This document shows, one piece after another, positions 25,768 through 34,701 of a DNA stretch of 64,000 nucleotides. The stretch's first letter is position 1, and every line of letters begins with the position of its first letter. The DNA comes from G963668605 sp963668605 (GTDB lineage: Bacteria; Acidobacteriota; Terriglobia; Bryobacterales; Bryobacteraceae). A program made the position numbers and the translations under genes. The DNA lies in NCBI GenBank assembly GCA_963668605.1, contig OY764903.1, positions 4,402,001-4,466,000 of the forward strand, in the 5' to 3' direction. The notes under the pieces are model-generated. The model was not told the DNA's origin. It was given only the letters and a program-made list of their open reading frames with translations, and made no database searches.

Positions 25768-28662
25768 CTATGGAATCCCCAGCTTGCTGCGATTCTTGTT
25801 CAGCACGACATCGAGCGTCTGCCCGCGAGCGCCGGCGCCCCAATCGGTTTGCATGTACTCGCTGATGGGCGTCCACTTGCCGGCATATAGGGTCGAAGCG
25901 ACGTCTTTCACGGTGATCAGGGGACGTAGCGCGGCTCCGCTAAGCCACCAAGCGGCATCTTCGGTGCCCCAACCATTCAGGGGAATGTCGCGCACGGTGA
26001 TCAGAGTTTCCCGTATGGATGTGTTCGTGACCGTCTCCACTCTCTTGAATGAAAGCGTCAGCAGCGTGGACTTCTCCGGGTCGACAGTTCCATCGATGAC
26101 AATCTCGGTCGTCTTGGATCCTGTACTGTCCTTGATCGAGTTGGATACGTAGAAGCGGTTGCCGCTCCAGATCAGTTCCAGTCCTAGGGCGTTGGTCACC
26201 TCGATGAAAGTCTTCTTGCCGCTCGAGTAGGTGTGATCGCCGCTGAACAGGACGCGGATGTACGGCACCGGCGGGATCTTCGACCCCGTCACCTCCACCG
26301 GGATCTCCTTTACAACCGGGACGATGCCGGCCTCCGGGCCGGAGCCGTTCAGTACGATTCGCCAGACGGTTTTGCCCGGTGCCACGGCCGTCAGATTGAC
26401 GGCCGTGGCACGCTCCATCGACGCGACGCTGGTGCTCGCGATTGACATCGCAAGGCACTGTTCCTGCCCGGTCAGATCGATGGTGGCGCCCTGAACAGGA
26501 ACCCCCATGACGGACAAGCCGGTGCGATTCCCACCGGTCGTCAGTTTGACTCCCTCGTCCGGCACGCCCGGCACGGAGAGTTCGCGAATGTTGTTCATGT
26601 AACGATTGAGCAGGCGGAAACCGATGGCACGCTCACCGTTGCGCAGGCGAACGGAAACGATCTGCACGCCCCGCCGGCAAGTGGAATCCCAACTAACCAC
26701 TCGGCTCTCACTGGTGGCTCGGCGGTGACGGTCGTAGCCTTCCAGTATCTGGTCGCCAGTGCTGGCGTCGCCCTCCACGAGAGAGCCTACATCGACAGGG
26801 ATGTAGTAGGCGTCGCCCCGCAATTGTCCGCCGAGCATTTTGGCTGCCGGATAGACCAGGGAACTGGACTTCACCTCGAGTTCTCCCACGACCAGGAAGG
26901 CGAGGTGCGCTCCGACCGCGGTCGGACCTGCGAAGGCCACGGCTGAGATGGGCTGCTCGTAGCTATGGTTGACCGTCGTGTCGCGAGCCACTTCCATGTC
27001 GGCCGGATACTCGAACGTCTTCAGCGGATAGAGCCTGGGCTTCACTTCCAGGCCGCCCAGCGAGGTCTGGCGCAGGACGCGCTTGAACTCGCCCAGAGCC
27101 CGGCGGACCTCCTCGGTATAGGTCCACTGGTTCATGGTCGTTTTCATCATGTCCGTGTAGGAATCCAGCGGCGGAATGGCTTCGGTGGCAATCTGTAGGA
27201 TGCCGATACCGACCTGTTTGACCTTGGCCGTCATGATGGGTGTCGCGCCGTTGTTCCAATACTCCTGGATCGTCTCTTTCCCGGTTTTCAGAGTGTCCAC
27301 AACCTGATAGACATTGGCGATCCCATCGCCATAGATCGGGATCTTGCCGATGCCGCCGAAAGTGATGTCCAATCCCAGACTGGTCTGATCGATGTAGGTC
27401 TTCTTCATCGCTTCGTTGATGGCGCGGTTCAACGTGCGCAGGTCGGGCGGTTCGACGGTCCGGACAAGAGTGCTCTTGGACGTTGAGCCGCCAAACTCAA
27501 AGTACTCCTGATTCAGCAGGTCGTCCGGTTCGAACGTCAACACTTTCCAGGACTGGTTTACCTTGCGGACGAAGGCCAGAATCCCGAAGTTCTCCGGGAA
27601 GCGTCCGCCGTTTATTGTGACGACGTAAGAGACCTGTGCGCGTACGACGGCGAGAGTGCCCTGGTCACCCATGGCCGTGGCCAAATGCGTGTAAGCGAAA
27701 TCACTGAAAGCGGCCTGGCTGCGAATCACGTCAAGCATTCCGAGAGCGTCGCGTTTGGCGGAGTCGCCGAAACGGTCCATTTCGCACTGTGCGACCATCG
27801 CGGCGACGTCGCCGCGGGCCTGCGCTTCGAGCGCGCTGCGCACGGCATCCTCAGGTCTGGCTGCCGCGGCGGCAGAGATCCAGACATTCGCCTGGGAACG
27901 GCTACCCGCCGCGGAAACTTCCACGGCAGGCCGTCCGACGGGCATGTCGGCGGGGGCCTGAATGTTCACCTGATAGACGCCTGGAAAGCCGGGGGCGAGA
28001 CCGGCAAACAGCGGAGTCGCCGTACGTCCGCCAAGCGTGACCGTGACCGGATTGAGGGTTTTGTTCAACGGCCCAAATCCGGCGTTGTCGCCTCCGGGCT
28101 TGCCGGCCGCGATCGCGGGAGTTACCTCGCCCAGCCCGGTGAGGTAGAGGATCAGATACTCGCCGGGTTCGGCTGGCGCCGATTCGGTGACCAGGGCGTA
28201 GTTGGACGAATGCAGCAAAATGGCTTCACCCTTGCCGTCCATCGAACGCGTGAACAAGCGCGGCGCGGAGGGTGTGATGGCGACAGTCTCGGCGCCGCTC
28301 AGGCCGCGAGCGTTACGCACCCGGACCTGAATGGAGGAGACACTCAATTGAAACGGCAACTGGGCGTTGATCTGGCGATCGCTGACGAAGAACAGCGGCG
28401 CGCTCGATGTGCTGCCTCCGGCTGTGATCTCGACCGATACTCCCTCCAGCACGTTCGGCAGCGGGACACTGGTGGCGGCGGTGGTTCGAGGCGCCAGGTT
28501 CGTGCCGAACACGGCGACCATGGTTCCCGGGGCGACGGCGCGTCCGTAGTCGGCAGCGTTCAGGATTCCGCCGGAGGCCAGGGCCGGCGCGGCGGATTGC
28601 GCGTACAGACCGGAGATCACAAACAGAAGGGCGAGAGTTGCGGCGATAAGCGGCTTCGTCAT
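25768..28662 (-). CDS. Large secreted protein with N-terminal TIGR03437 (Solibacter-type) domain
   Basis: About 964 residues from the ATG at 28662, which has an AAAGGA ribosome site, with a signal peptide (MTKPLIAATLALLFVISGLYAQ). Residues ~25-240 match the TIGR03437 domain: SGGILNAADYGRAVAPGTMVAVFGTNLAP, FFVSDRQINAQLPFQL, EYLILYLTGLGEVTPA and PGFPGVYQVNIQAPADMP. That domain is usually found at the C-terminus of Solibacter proteins; here it is at the N-terminus. About 720 residues follow that I do not recognise, with beta-rich segments and a central helical region. It is probably extracellular or surface-bound. The function is unknown. Confidence 0.85.
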   Translation of the reverse strand: MTKPLIAATLALLFVISGLYAQSAAPALASGGILNAADYGRAVAPGTMVAVFGTNLAPRTTAATSVPLPNVLEGVSVEITAGGSTSSAPLFFVSDRQINAQLPFQLSVSSIQVRVRNARGLSGAETVAITPSAPRLFTRSMDGKGEAILLHSSNYALVTESAPAEPGEYLILYLTGLGEVTPAIAAGKPGGDNAGFGPLNKTLNPVTVTLGGRTATPLFAGLAPGFPGVYQVNIQAPADMPVGRPAVEVSAAGSRSQANVWISAAAAARPEDAVRSALEAQARGDVAAMVAQCEMDRFGDSAKRDALGMLDVIRSQAAFSDFAYTHLATAMGDQGTLAVVRAQVSYVVTINGGRFPENFGILAFVRKVNQSWKVLTFEPDDLLNQEYFEFGGSTSKSTLVRTVEPPDLRTLNRAINEAMKKTYIDQTSLGLDITFGGIGKIPIYGDGIANVYQVVDTLKTGKETIQEYWNNGATPIMTAKVKQVGIGILQIATEAIPPLDSYTDMMKTTMNQWTYTEEVRRALGEFKRVLRQTSLGGLEVKPRLYPLKTFEYPADMEVARDTTVNHSYEQPISAVAFAGPTAVGAHLAFLVVGELEVKSSSLVYPAAKMLGGQLRGDAYYIPVDVGSLVEGDASTGDQILEGYDRHRRATSESRVVSWDSTCRRGVQIVSVRLRNGERAIGFRLLNRYMNNIRELSVPGVPDEGVKLTTGGNRTGLSVMGVPVQGATIDLTGQEQCLAMSIASTSVASMERATAVNLTAVAPGKTVWRIVLNGSGPEAGIVPVVKEIPVEVTGSKIPPVPYIRVLFSGDHTYSSGKKTFIEVTNALGLELIWSGNRFYVSNSIKDSTGSKTTEIVIDGTVDPEKSTLLTLSFKRVETVTNTSIRETLITVRDIPLNGWGTEDAAWWLSGAALRPLITVKDVASTLYAGKWTPISEYMQTDWGAGARGQTLDVVLNKNRSKLGIP

Positions 28663-28754
28663 TGGGGTCCTTTGGATGGTGGAGCTTCCATTTTGACTAA
28701 GCGTAGTTGTCCTTCCGAACTCTGTCAACGGGTATCAGGTCTGAATATCGAGAT

Positions 28755-28783
28755 TCCCGGTACCTGGAACCTGAGTACCGGGA
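28755..28783. other. Strong hairpin downstream of tRNA-Sec
   Basis: TCCCGGTAC (28755-28763) and GTACCGGGA (28775-28783) form a 9-bp stem with an 11-base loop. It is about 150 bases beyond the 3' end of tRNA-Sec and upstream of the TIGR03437 gene on the same strand. It could be a terminator for the tRNA transcript, though no clear U-run follows. Confidence 0.4.
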
Positions 28784-28935
28784 TCGAACCCACGGCCAAG
28801 GCGCGAGCAACAGCCTAAGACCGTCGGCTCTTGTGCTTCCTGGCGCAGGATCCACTCGCGTGGGAGCGCCGTAGAGGCGGATGACTGCTGGGGATTTTGG
28901 GTTGGCCCCGTTGTTGGCGTAGAGCCGGCTCAGAT

Positions 28936-29031
28936 TGGCGGAAGCTAGTGGGGGTCGAACCCACCCGTGCCACCGGAGTGACGCACGCTGGTTTTGAAGA
29001 CCAGGCCCAGCACCGGCCAGGATTAGCTTCC
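28936..29031 (-). tRNA. selC: tRNA-Sec (anticodon TCA)
   Basis: A 96-base tRNA including encoded GCCA. Its 8-bp acceptor stem (GGAAGCTA/TAGCTTCC), long D and variable arms, and loop CTTCAAA giving anticodon TCA are diagnostic of selenocysteine tRNA. The 5' end GGAAGCTAATC and the 3' part GGGTTCGACCCCCAC are close to bacterial selC. It implies that the organism recodes UGA in some genes. selA, selB and selD are not in the window, and no obvious selenoprotein was recognised here. Confidence 0.95.
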
Positions 29032-29093
29032 ATCGCGATTCTACCATCCTGCATCTAACTTTCTGTAGGATGAAATCAAGGAGCGAATACACG

Positions 29094-29711
29094 ATGACGA
29101 AAGTTCTAATCGCCGCACTCTTGGCCGCCGCCTCGGCGTTTGCGCAGTACAAGACGGAAGCGGCCGGAGCGCCGCCCCCGGAAGCCGCTGCCTTGGCTGC
29201 GCTGCTTCAAAAAGATGGCGTAAAAGTGACCGGCCCAGATGGAGTGATGCTGGAACTGTGGCTGCGGGCCTCGCTGCCTTCCGGAGGAAATGCCTCTGAG
29301 ACGAATGCGACACTGGCTTCGATCCCGCACGGAGCGCTGCTCGGCGTTATCCGCGTGACCGGAGCGTACGGCGACCGCCGCGGGTTGCCGATTAAGGCTG
29401 GCCTTTACTCGCTGCGCTACAGCCTGTTTCCGATCAATGGCGATCACCAGGGCGTAGCGCCGCAACGGGACTTTCTGATTCTCTCGCGCCTCGCCGACGA
29501 CAAAGATCCAAACGCCGCACCCGCCTTCGATCCGCTCATGGACCTGAGCCGTAAGGCGTCCGGGACGCCTCACCCAATCTGCCTCAGCATCTGGAAGGGC
29601 GGAGCCGGCGACAACACGCTGGTCAAAGAGGGCGAGCATGATTTCGTGCTGAATACCAAAGCGGGCGGCGACGCCATCTCGGTGATTCTATTCGGCAAGT
29701 CCGAAGGCTAG
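29094..29711 (+). CDS. Secreted hypothetical protein
   Basis: A protein of about 205 residues with a signal peptide (MTKVLIAALLAAASAFAQ). The start at 29094 follows AAGGAG by nine bases; an upstream in-frame ATG at 29070 would add a charged extension. The mature part is rich in small residues and contains HGALLGVIRVTG, GLPIKAGLYSLRYSLFPINGDHQGVAPQRDFLIL and PICLSIWKGG, suggesting a single beta domain. Similar small secreted proteins are common in Acidobacteriota, but I know no function. It converges with the phosphatidyltransferase gene, and the two stop codons share a CTAG. Confidence 0.75.
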   Translation: MTKVLIAALLAAASAFAQYKTEAAGAPPPEAAALAALLQKDGVKVTGPDGVMLELWLRASLPSGGNASETNATLASIPHGALLGVIRVTGAYGDRRGLPIKAGLYSLRYSLFPINGDHQGVAPQRDFLILSRLADDKDPNAAPAFDPLMDLSRKASGTPHPICLSIWKGGAGDNTLVKEGEHDFVLNTKAGGDAISVILFGKSEG

Positions 29712-30307
29712 CGAACAGCGCGCCACCCGAGCCAGGCGTAGTGCAAACCGCTCCAGATCGTGGCAGCAGCCGTGAGCCCGATTCCCAACGGGACCAGCGC
29801 TCCGAATATCGGATGCGGCCAGGCTCGTGCGGCGATGAATGTCACGGCGGAACAGAGCTGCACAGTCGTGCTCACCTTGCCCCACCACGAGGGCGGAAAC
29901 TCGCGTATTTTCGTCAAGGCGAGTGCACACACGGCCATAAGTAGAATCAGCGCGTCGCGCCCAACCACCAGCCATACCAGCCAGCGCGGAACCGCCCAGG
30001 CGATGCCGAGCGAGATAAACACCAACATCAGCAAAGCCTTGTCGGCCAGCGGATCGAGGATTGCGCCAGCGCGCGATTGCCAATGGAAACGCCGCGCCAA
30101 CTTGCCGTCGATTCCGTCCGTCACGCCCGCCAGCATACAAAGCAACAACGCGTCGCGGAAGCGCTGATCGACGATGGCCAGCGCGATGAACGGCGTCAGC
30201 GCCAGGCGCAGCAGCGTAAACAGGTTGGGAAGATGGCGCAGCAGAATTTCAGGATACCAGCGCGTGCACCACGCGGTCGGCCAACTGGTCGAAACTGAGA
30301 ATCTCAT
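29708..30307 (-). CDS. CDP-alcohol phosphatidyltransferase (PgsA-like)
   Basis: A 199-residue membrane enzyme of phospholipid synthesis, probably making phosphatidylglycerophosphate from CDP-diacylglycerol and glycerol 3-phosphate. The family motif DG-x2-AR-x8-G-x3-D-x3-D is present in DGIDGKLARRFHWQSRAGAILDPLADK, read in overlapping parts. Four to five membrane helices are visible. The ATG at 30307 overlaps the 3' end of lpxC by 59 bases. No closer AUG exists before the conserved LPNLFTLLRL, so either the overlap is real or a rare codon is used. It forms an envelope-lipid operon with lpxC. Confidence 0.85.
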   Translation of the reverse strand: MRFSVSTSWPTAWCTRWYPEILLRHLPNLFTLLRLALTPFIALAIVDQRFRDALLLCMLAGVTDGIDGKLARRFHWQSRAGAILDPLADKALLMLVFISLGIAWAVPRWLVWLVVGRDALILLMAVCALALTKIREFPPSWWGKVSTTVQLCSAVTFIAARAWPHPIFGALVPLGIGLTAAATIWSGLHYAWLGWRAVR

Positions 30308-31139
30308 AGAGCGACGGATCGCTCATGATCTTCGACACGAGCGCCGTGTGCATCGCGTGTCCGGCTCGCTCGGCAATCACGTGGCCCAGCAGCGGACGCC
30401 CCACCAGCGCCAAGTCGCCTATCAGATCGAGCACCTTGTGCCGGCAACACTCGTCAGGGAAACGCATACCGTCCGGATTGAGAATCGTGCTGCGCGTGAA
30501 ACAGACCGCATTCTCCAGCCCCGCGCCACGGATCAGGCCCATGTTGCGCATCTGCGCGAGTTCGTGTTCGAAGCCAAATGTACGCGCTGGAGCGATCTCG
30601 CTCGCATAGCGCTCAGGGGTCAGGTCCAGTTCCAGCGTCTGCCGGCCCACCAGCGGGTGGTCGAAAAAGATGTCGCAGGTCAACAAAAAGCGGTCCGCAG
30701 GTAGAATCGTGATACGTTTGCCGTTGCCTTCCACCGAGACGGGACGGCGGATGCGCAGAAAGCGCTTGCGACGCCGGTAGGTGTGGATGCCGGCCTCCTG
30801 GATCAGCTTCACGAACGGGAGGCCGCTGCCGTCGAGAATCGGTACCTCGAGGTTGTCGATTTCGACGAAGGCATTGTCGATTCCCATACTGTAGAACACG
30901 CTTAAGAGGTGTTCCGTGGTAGAAATCAGGACGCCTTGGCGCATCAGGCTGGTTGCGTAGCTGACGCGCGCAATGTGCCGCCAACTCGCGGGGATGTTGA
31001 AGTTGCCCAGATCCGTTCTGACAAAGACTATGCCCGTGGATGGCGGAGCTGGCAAAATCCGGATCTTGACCTGTACGCCGTGGTGGAGTCCAACTCCCGA
31101 GGCCTCAACAGGCTTCTGGACGGTTGTTTCAAATCTCAA
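30249..31139 (-). CDS. lpxC: UDP-3-O-acyl-N-acetylglucosamine deacetylase
   Basis: A zinc deacetylase of 296 residues carrying out the committed step of lipid A synthesis. Zinc ligands His77 (STTEHLLS), His234 and Asp238 (CCRHKVLDLIGD) are present, as is the general acid His261 (ERAGHAMH). The length is normal for LpxC without the FabZ fusion. It starts with TTG at 31139 after a GAGGGGA ribosome site. Its presence shows that the organism makes lipid A. It is followed by the overlapping phosphatidyltransferase gene. Confidence 0.97.
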   Translation of the reverse strand: MRFETTVQKPVEASGVGLHHGVQVKIRILPAPPSTGIVFVRTDLGNFNIPASWRHIARVSYATSLMRQGVLISTTEHLLSVFYSMGIDNAFVEIDNLEVPILDGSGLPFVKLIQEAGIHTYRRRKRFLRIRRPVSVEGNGKRITILPADRFLLTCDIFFDHPLVGRQTLELDLTPERYASEIAPARTFGFEHELAQMRNMGLIRGAGLENAVCFTRSTILNPDGMRFPDECCRHKVLDLIGDLALVGRPLLGHVIAERAGHAMHTALVSKIMSDPSLYEILSFDQLADRVVHALVS

Positions 31140-31215
31140 ACAGTTCCCCTCGAAAGATGGCTGTCAATACCGACATTAATTTAGATGCCGCCCAAACGTG
31201 GTTCGTAACAGTTTC

Positions 31216-31243
31216 ATTATAAAGAATTTGCAACTTTTGTCCC
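31216..31243 (-). promoter_or_regulatory. Promoter of lpxC operon
   Basis: On the minus strand, GGGACA (31238-31243), a 16-base spacer and a perfect TATAAT (31216-31221) lie about 77 bases upstream of the lpxC start, in the gap divergent from polA. Confidence 0.55.
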
Positions 31244-31328
31244 GTGTCATTTTTGCAACACATTGGAGCGTCAGTGTGGCAATTTCGCCTCTTCCATTCG
31301 TAGCACTATGGTTTATCATAGGGATGCC

Positions 31329-33902
31329 ATGCTTCGCCCCCGGCTATTCTTAATTGATTCGTTTGGGTTTATTTTCCGCGCCTACCACGCGCGGGCGCGA
31401 TCAGGCGCTCCGCCGATGCGGACCAGCGCCGGCCTCAGCACCGAGGCGGTGTACATTTTTCACAACATGGTCCGGAAGCTTTTGTCGGTCCAGAAGCCGG
31501 AATTCGTCGCCGCAGTGTTTGAGAGCGTCGGACCCACCTTCCGGGACGAGGCTTTCGCCGGCTACAAGGCGAACCGTCCGGACATGCCTCAAGATCTGAC
31601 TGACCAGATCCCCTGGATACGCAAGACGCTGGAAGCGCTGCGCATTCCAGTGCTGGAATATCCGGGCTACGAGGCGGACGATGTGATCGGCGCGCTCGCC
31701 TGCCGGGCGGCGGAGGCGGGCACCGAGGTTGTGATCGTCTCGAGCGACAAGGACATGCTGCAACTCGTCAACGATCGCGTCTCGATGTTGAATCCGGCCA
31801 AGGACGACACATGGTATGACGCCGCCAAGGTGGAAGAGTTCATCGGCGTGCCACCGAGTCAGGTGGCTGACCTGCTGGCCTTGAAGGGCGACGCTTCCGA
31901 CAATATCCCCGGTGCGCCGGGCATCGGCGATAAGGGTGCGCGCGAGATTATTGCGCGTTTTGGATCCGTGGAAGAGGCATTACTGCGGGCCGCTGAGGTC
32001 GAGCGGAAGATGTACCGCGAGAGTTTGCAGAACAACCGCGACCAGATTCTGCTTAGCAAAAAGCTAGCCACGATTCACACGGGCGTGCCCATCGAATGGG
32101 ATCCGCAGGCGCTCGGCGCGCAACCGCCCAACCCGCAAGCGCTGGCACAGATCTATCGCGAGATGGAGTTCTTCAGCTTATTAAAAGAGGTGGAGGGAGC
32201 GCGGCAACCGGACAGCGTGCGTGATTTTCGCAGCCTGGAAAACGCGGACGAGATCGATGCCTGGCTCGCGGCAATGCCGCCAAGCGCGCCACTGGCGATC
32301 GCCCTGCGCGAAGCGGGCGACGGCGAACTGGTCGCGGCGAGTGTAGGCTTGGCGTACAAGAGCGGTGAAGGGCGCAGCATTCCCTGGGAGTGGCTCGGCC
32401 ATCTGCGCGGCCTGCTCGAGGACCCGGCGCGGCCCAAGATCGCACACGATGTGAAATCAACGCTGCTGGCCTTGGCGCGTGCGGGCGTTGCCGGCGAGGG
32501 CTTCCGCGACGATGTGATGCTCTACGCATTTCTGCTGACTGCGGATCCGGCGGCGTGCAGCTTGGAAGCCGCGGCGCGGCGCTATCTCAACCGCACGACC
32601 GGCGCGAACGTCGAGGAACGCGCCGAGATCGCCTTCGAACTGGCCCAACAACTTGGGCCTGAGATCGATGCGCAGGAGTTGCGGCCGCTCTATCGCGACA
32701 TCGAACTGCCGCTCGCTCCGGTGCTGGCGCGCATGGCGCGCGTCGGCATTCGCGTGGAGCCCGCGCAACTGGCGGCGCTCTCGGTACGCATGGACGCCGA
32801 GATCCAACGGCTCACGGCGGAGATTTACGAGGCCGCCGGCCACGCCTTCAACATCAACTCGCCGCAGCAACTCGGTAAGGTGCTCTTTGAGGAACTCGCG
32901 CTGCCCGCTCCGATGAAGTCCGGGAAGAGCAAGTCCATCTCGACCGCGGCCGACGTGCTGGAGGAGTTGGCCAATGAGCATCCCATCGCGCGGAAAACAC
33001 TCGACTATCGCCAGCTTGCAAAGCTAAAGGGTACCTACGTCGACGCGCTCCCGGCGCTGATCGATCCCGTCACGGGACGCCTGCACACCACGCTGAACCA
33101 GACGGGCGCGGCAACGGGGCGGCTCTCGTCCTCCAATCCGAATTTGCAGAACATACCCGTGCGCACGGAGCTGGGCCGCGAGATCCGCGCCGCGTTTGTC
33201 CCGCGCGAAGGCTGGAAGCTGCTTGTGGCGGACTACTCGCAAATCGAACTGCGGCTGCTGGCGCACATGTCGGGCGACGCGGTGCTTGTGGAGGCGTTCC
33301 GCAACAACGAGGACATACACACGCGCACGGCCTCCGAAGTCTTCGGCGTGCCGCCATTGATGGTCACGCCCGAAATGCGGCGCAACGCCAAGGCCGTTAA
33401 CTTCGGCATCGTCTACGGACAGACCGCTTTCGGACTCGCCGGGCAACTGGGCATCGAGCGCAAAGAGGCCGAGGCATATATTCAAAGCTATTTCGAGCGC
33501 TATGCCGGGGTAAAGCGCTTCATCGAAAAGACGGTGGCGGGGGTGCGCAAATCCGGCTCCGTGCGAACCATGTTCGGCCGCCTGCGGCCGATTCCCGACA
33601 TCAATAGCGGCAACGCCAACGCACGCGGCTTTGCCGAACGCACAGCGGTGAACACGCCCTTGCAGGGCACGGCCGCCGATCTGATCAAACTCGCCATGAT
33701 CCGCATCGACGCGGATCTCGAAGCTTCCTATCAATCGCGTATGCTCCTGCAGGTGCACGACGAACTCGTCTTCGAATGCCCGCCGGAAGAACTGGCCACG
33801 GTTTCCAAGTTGGTGAAGGAGCGCATGGAAGGCGCCTGCAAGTTGAGCGTTCCGCTGCTGGTCGACGTGGGCTCCGGCACGAATTGGCGCGACGCAAAAT
33901 AG
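31329..33902 (+). CDS. polA: DNA polymerase I
   Basis: An 857-residue polymerase for Okazaki-fragment processing and repair. The N-terminal 5'-3' exonuclease (LFLIDSFGFIFRAYHAR, GYEADDVIGALA, SSDKDMLQLV) is intact. The polymerase domain has motif A DYSQIELRLLAHMSGD, motif B RRNAKAVNFGIVYGQ and motif C LLQVHDELVFE. The middle 3'-5' exonuclease region has lost the catalytic acids: the expected DxE of ExoI is replaced by LAIALREAG, and the ExoII region reads KIAHDVKSTLL. Proofreading is therefore probably absent, as in Taq polymerase. The ATG at 31329 is chosen because the exonuclease domain begins there; the frame is open to 31263. Confidence 0.96.
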   Translation: MLRPRLFLIDSFGFIFRAYHARARSGAPPMRTSAGLSTEAVYIFHNMVRKLLSVQKPEFVAAVFESVGPTFRDEAFAGYKANRPDMPQDLTDQIPWIRKTLEALRIPVLEYPGYEADDVIGALACRAAEAGTEVVIVSSDKDMLQLVNDRVSMLNPAKDDTWYDAAKVEEFIGVPPSQVADLLALKGDASDNIPGAPGIGDKGAREIIARFGSVEEALLRAAEVERKMYRESLQNNRDQILLSKKLATIHTGVPIEWDPQALGAQPPNPQALAQIYREMEFFSLLKEVEGARQPDSVRDFRSLENADEIDAWLAAMPPSAPLAIALREAGDGELVAASVGLAYKSGEGRSIPWEWLGHLRGLLEDPARPKIAHDVKSTLLALARAGVAGEGFRDDVMLYAFLLTADPAACSLEAAARRYLNRTTGANVEERAEIAFELAQQLGPEIDAQELRPLYRDIELPLAPVLARMARVGIRVEPAQLAALSVRMDAEIQRLTAEIYEAAGHAFNINSPQQLGKVLFEELALPAPMKSGKSKSISTAADVLEELANEHPIARKTLDYRQLAKLKGTYVDALPALIDPVTGRLHTTLNQTGAATGRLSSSNPNLQNIPVRTELGREIRAAFVPREGWKLLVADYSQIELRLLAHMSGDAVLVEAFRNNEDIHTRTASEVFGVPPLMVTPEMRRNAKAVNFGIVYGQTAFGLAGQLGIERKEAEAYIQSYFERYAGVKRFIEKTVAGVRKSGSVRTMFGRLRPIPDINSGNANARGFAERTAVNTPLQGTAADLIKLAMIRIDADLEASYQSRMLLQVHDELVFECPPEELATVSKLVKERMEGACKLSVPLLVDVGSGTNWRDAK

Positions 33903-33930
33903 CGCGCAGCAGGTGATAGGCTGTACTCAT

Positions 33931-34014
33931 ATGCGCAGAAGATCGTTCTTGCAGATTTCTTCCGCCGCGCTGGGAACGGGCGCGCGGCACAGGCCGCATA
34001 AAGACGGAGAATGA
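33931..34014 (+). pseudogene. 27-codon Tat-leader-like mini-ORF, remnant or leader peptide
   Basis: MRRRSFLQISSAALGTGARH followed by RPHKDGE is a well-formed twin-arginine signal start with no mature domain. Its stop codon overlaps the start of the next gene (ATGA). It is either the stub of a deleted Tat-exported protein or a leader ORF translationally coupled to the cyclophilin gene. Confidence 0.4.
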
Positions 34015-34664
34015 TGCGCAACCGATACATCCTCGCCACCGCTGCCGCGCTTGCGCTGCTGCTCTCCGCCTGCTCCCAGACCAGGAAGAGCGAAACGAAG
34101 GAGACTCCGGGAAAGCGTCAGTCAGAGCGTGCTCCCGATCTGTTCCGGGCGAAGTTCGAGACATCGAGAGGCGATTTCACGGTCGAGGTCCATCGCGATT
34201 GGGCGCCGCGCGGCGCGGACCGTTTCTACAATTTACTTGAAGACGGCTTCTTCAACGAGTCGCGCTTCCATCGCGTGGTCCGCAACTTCATCGTGCAGTT
34301 CGGCATCAACGGCGATCCCTCGATTTCGAGGCTCTGGAGCAATCTGGTGATCCCCGACGATCCTCCCAAACAGAAGAACGCAAAGGGAACGATTACCTTC
34401 GCCGTACGCGGACCATCCACGCGAAGCACACAGGTCTTCATTAACCTGCGCGACAACGGCGCCACACTCGACAAATCCGGATTCGTGCCGTTCGGCAAGG
34501 TAATCGAAGGCATGGACGTGGTGGAGAGACTCTATAACTCGTACGGCGACATGCCTCCGCGCGGCAACGGCCCGGACCCGAATCAGATCGAGTTGCAGGG
34601 CAACAAGTATCTGGAGAGCAAGTTCCCGCGCTTGGATTACATCAAGAGCGCGAGCATCCTTTAG
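34011..34664 (+). CDS. Lipoprotein cyclophilin-type peptidylprolyl isomerase
   Basis: A 217-residue protein-folding enzyme outside the cytoplasm. The lipobox LLLSAC gives lipid attachment at Cys21-22. A charged linker follows, then a cyclophilin domain (FETSRGDFTVEVHRDWAPRGADRFYNLL, ESRFHRVVRNFIVQFG, STRSTQVFINLRDN, GFVPFGKVIEGMDVV). The active-site Arg in FHRVV and the Gln of the family's FxxQFG motif are present. Two adjacent ATG codons (34011, 34014) are possible starts. The enzyme is 109 bases after polA and precedes tldD. Confidence 0.9.
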   Translation: MMRNRYILATAAALALLLSACSQTRKSETKETPGKRQSERAPDLFRAKFETSRGDFTVEVHRDWAPRGADRFYNLLEDGFFNESRFHRVVRNFIVQFGINGDPSISRLWSNLVIPDDPPKQKNAKGTITFAVRGPSTRSTQVFINLRDNGATLDKSGFVPFGKVIEGMDVVERLYNSYGDMPPRGNGPDPNQIELQGNKYLESKFPRLDYIKSASIL

Positions 34665-34701
34665 CAGAGAACGCCGTACAGCCCCATGCTACCCTCAAGT
34701 T

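Noticed and set aside
28776..28860. tRNA-Leu-like sequence next to tRNA-Sec (T-arm-like GGGTTCGATCCC and a CTTAG loop on the minus strand)
   Set aside because: The acceptor and D stems do not pair and base 33 is not T. The T-arm likeness overlaps a simple palindrome and the hairpin at 28755-28783.
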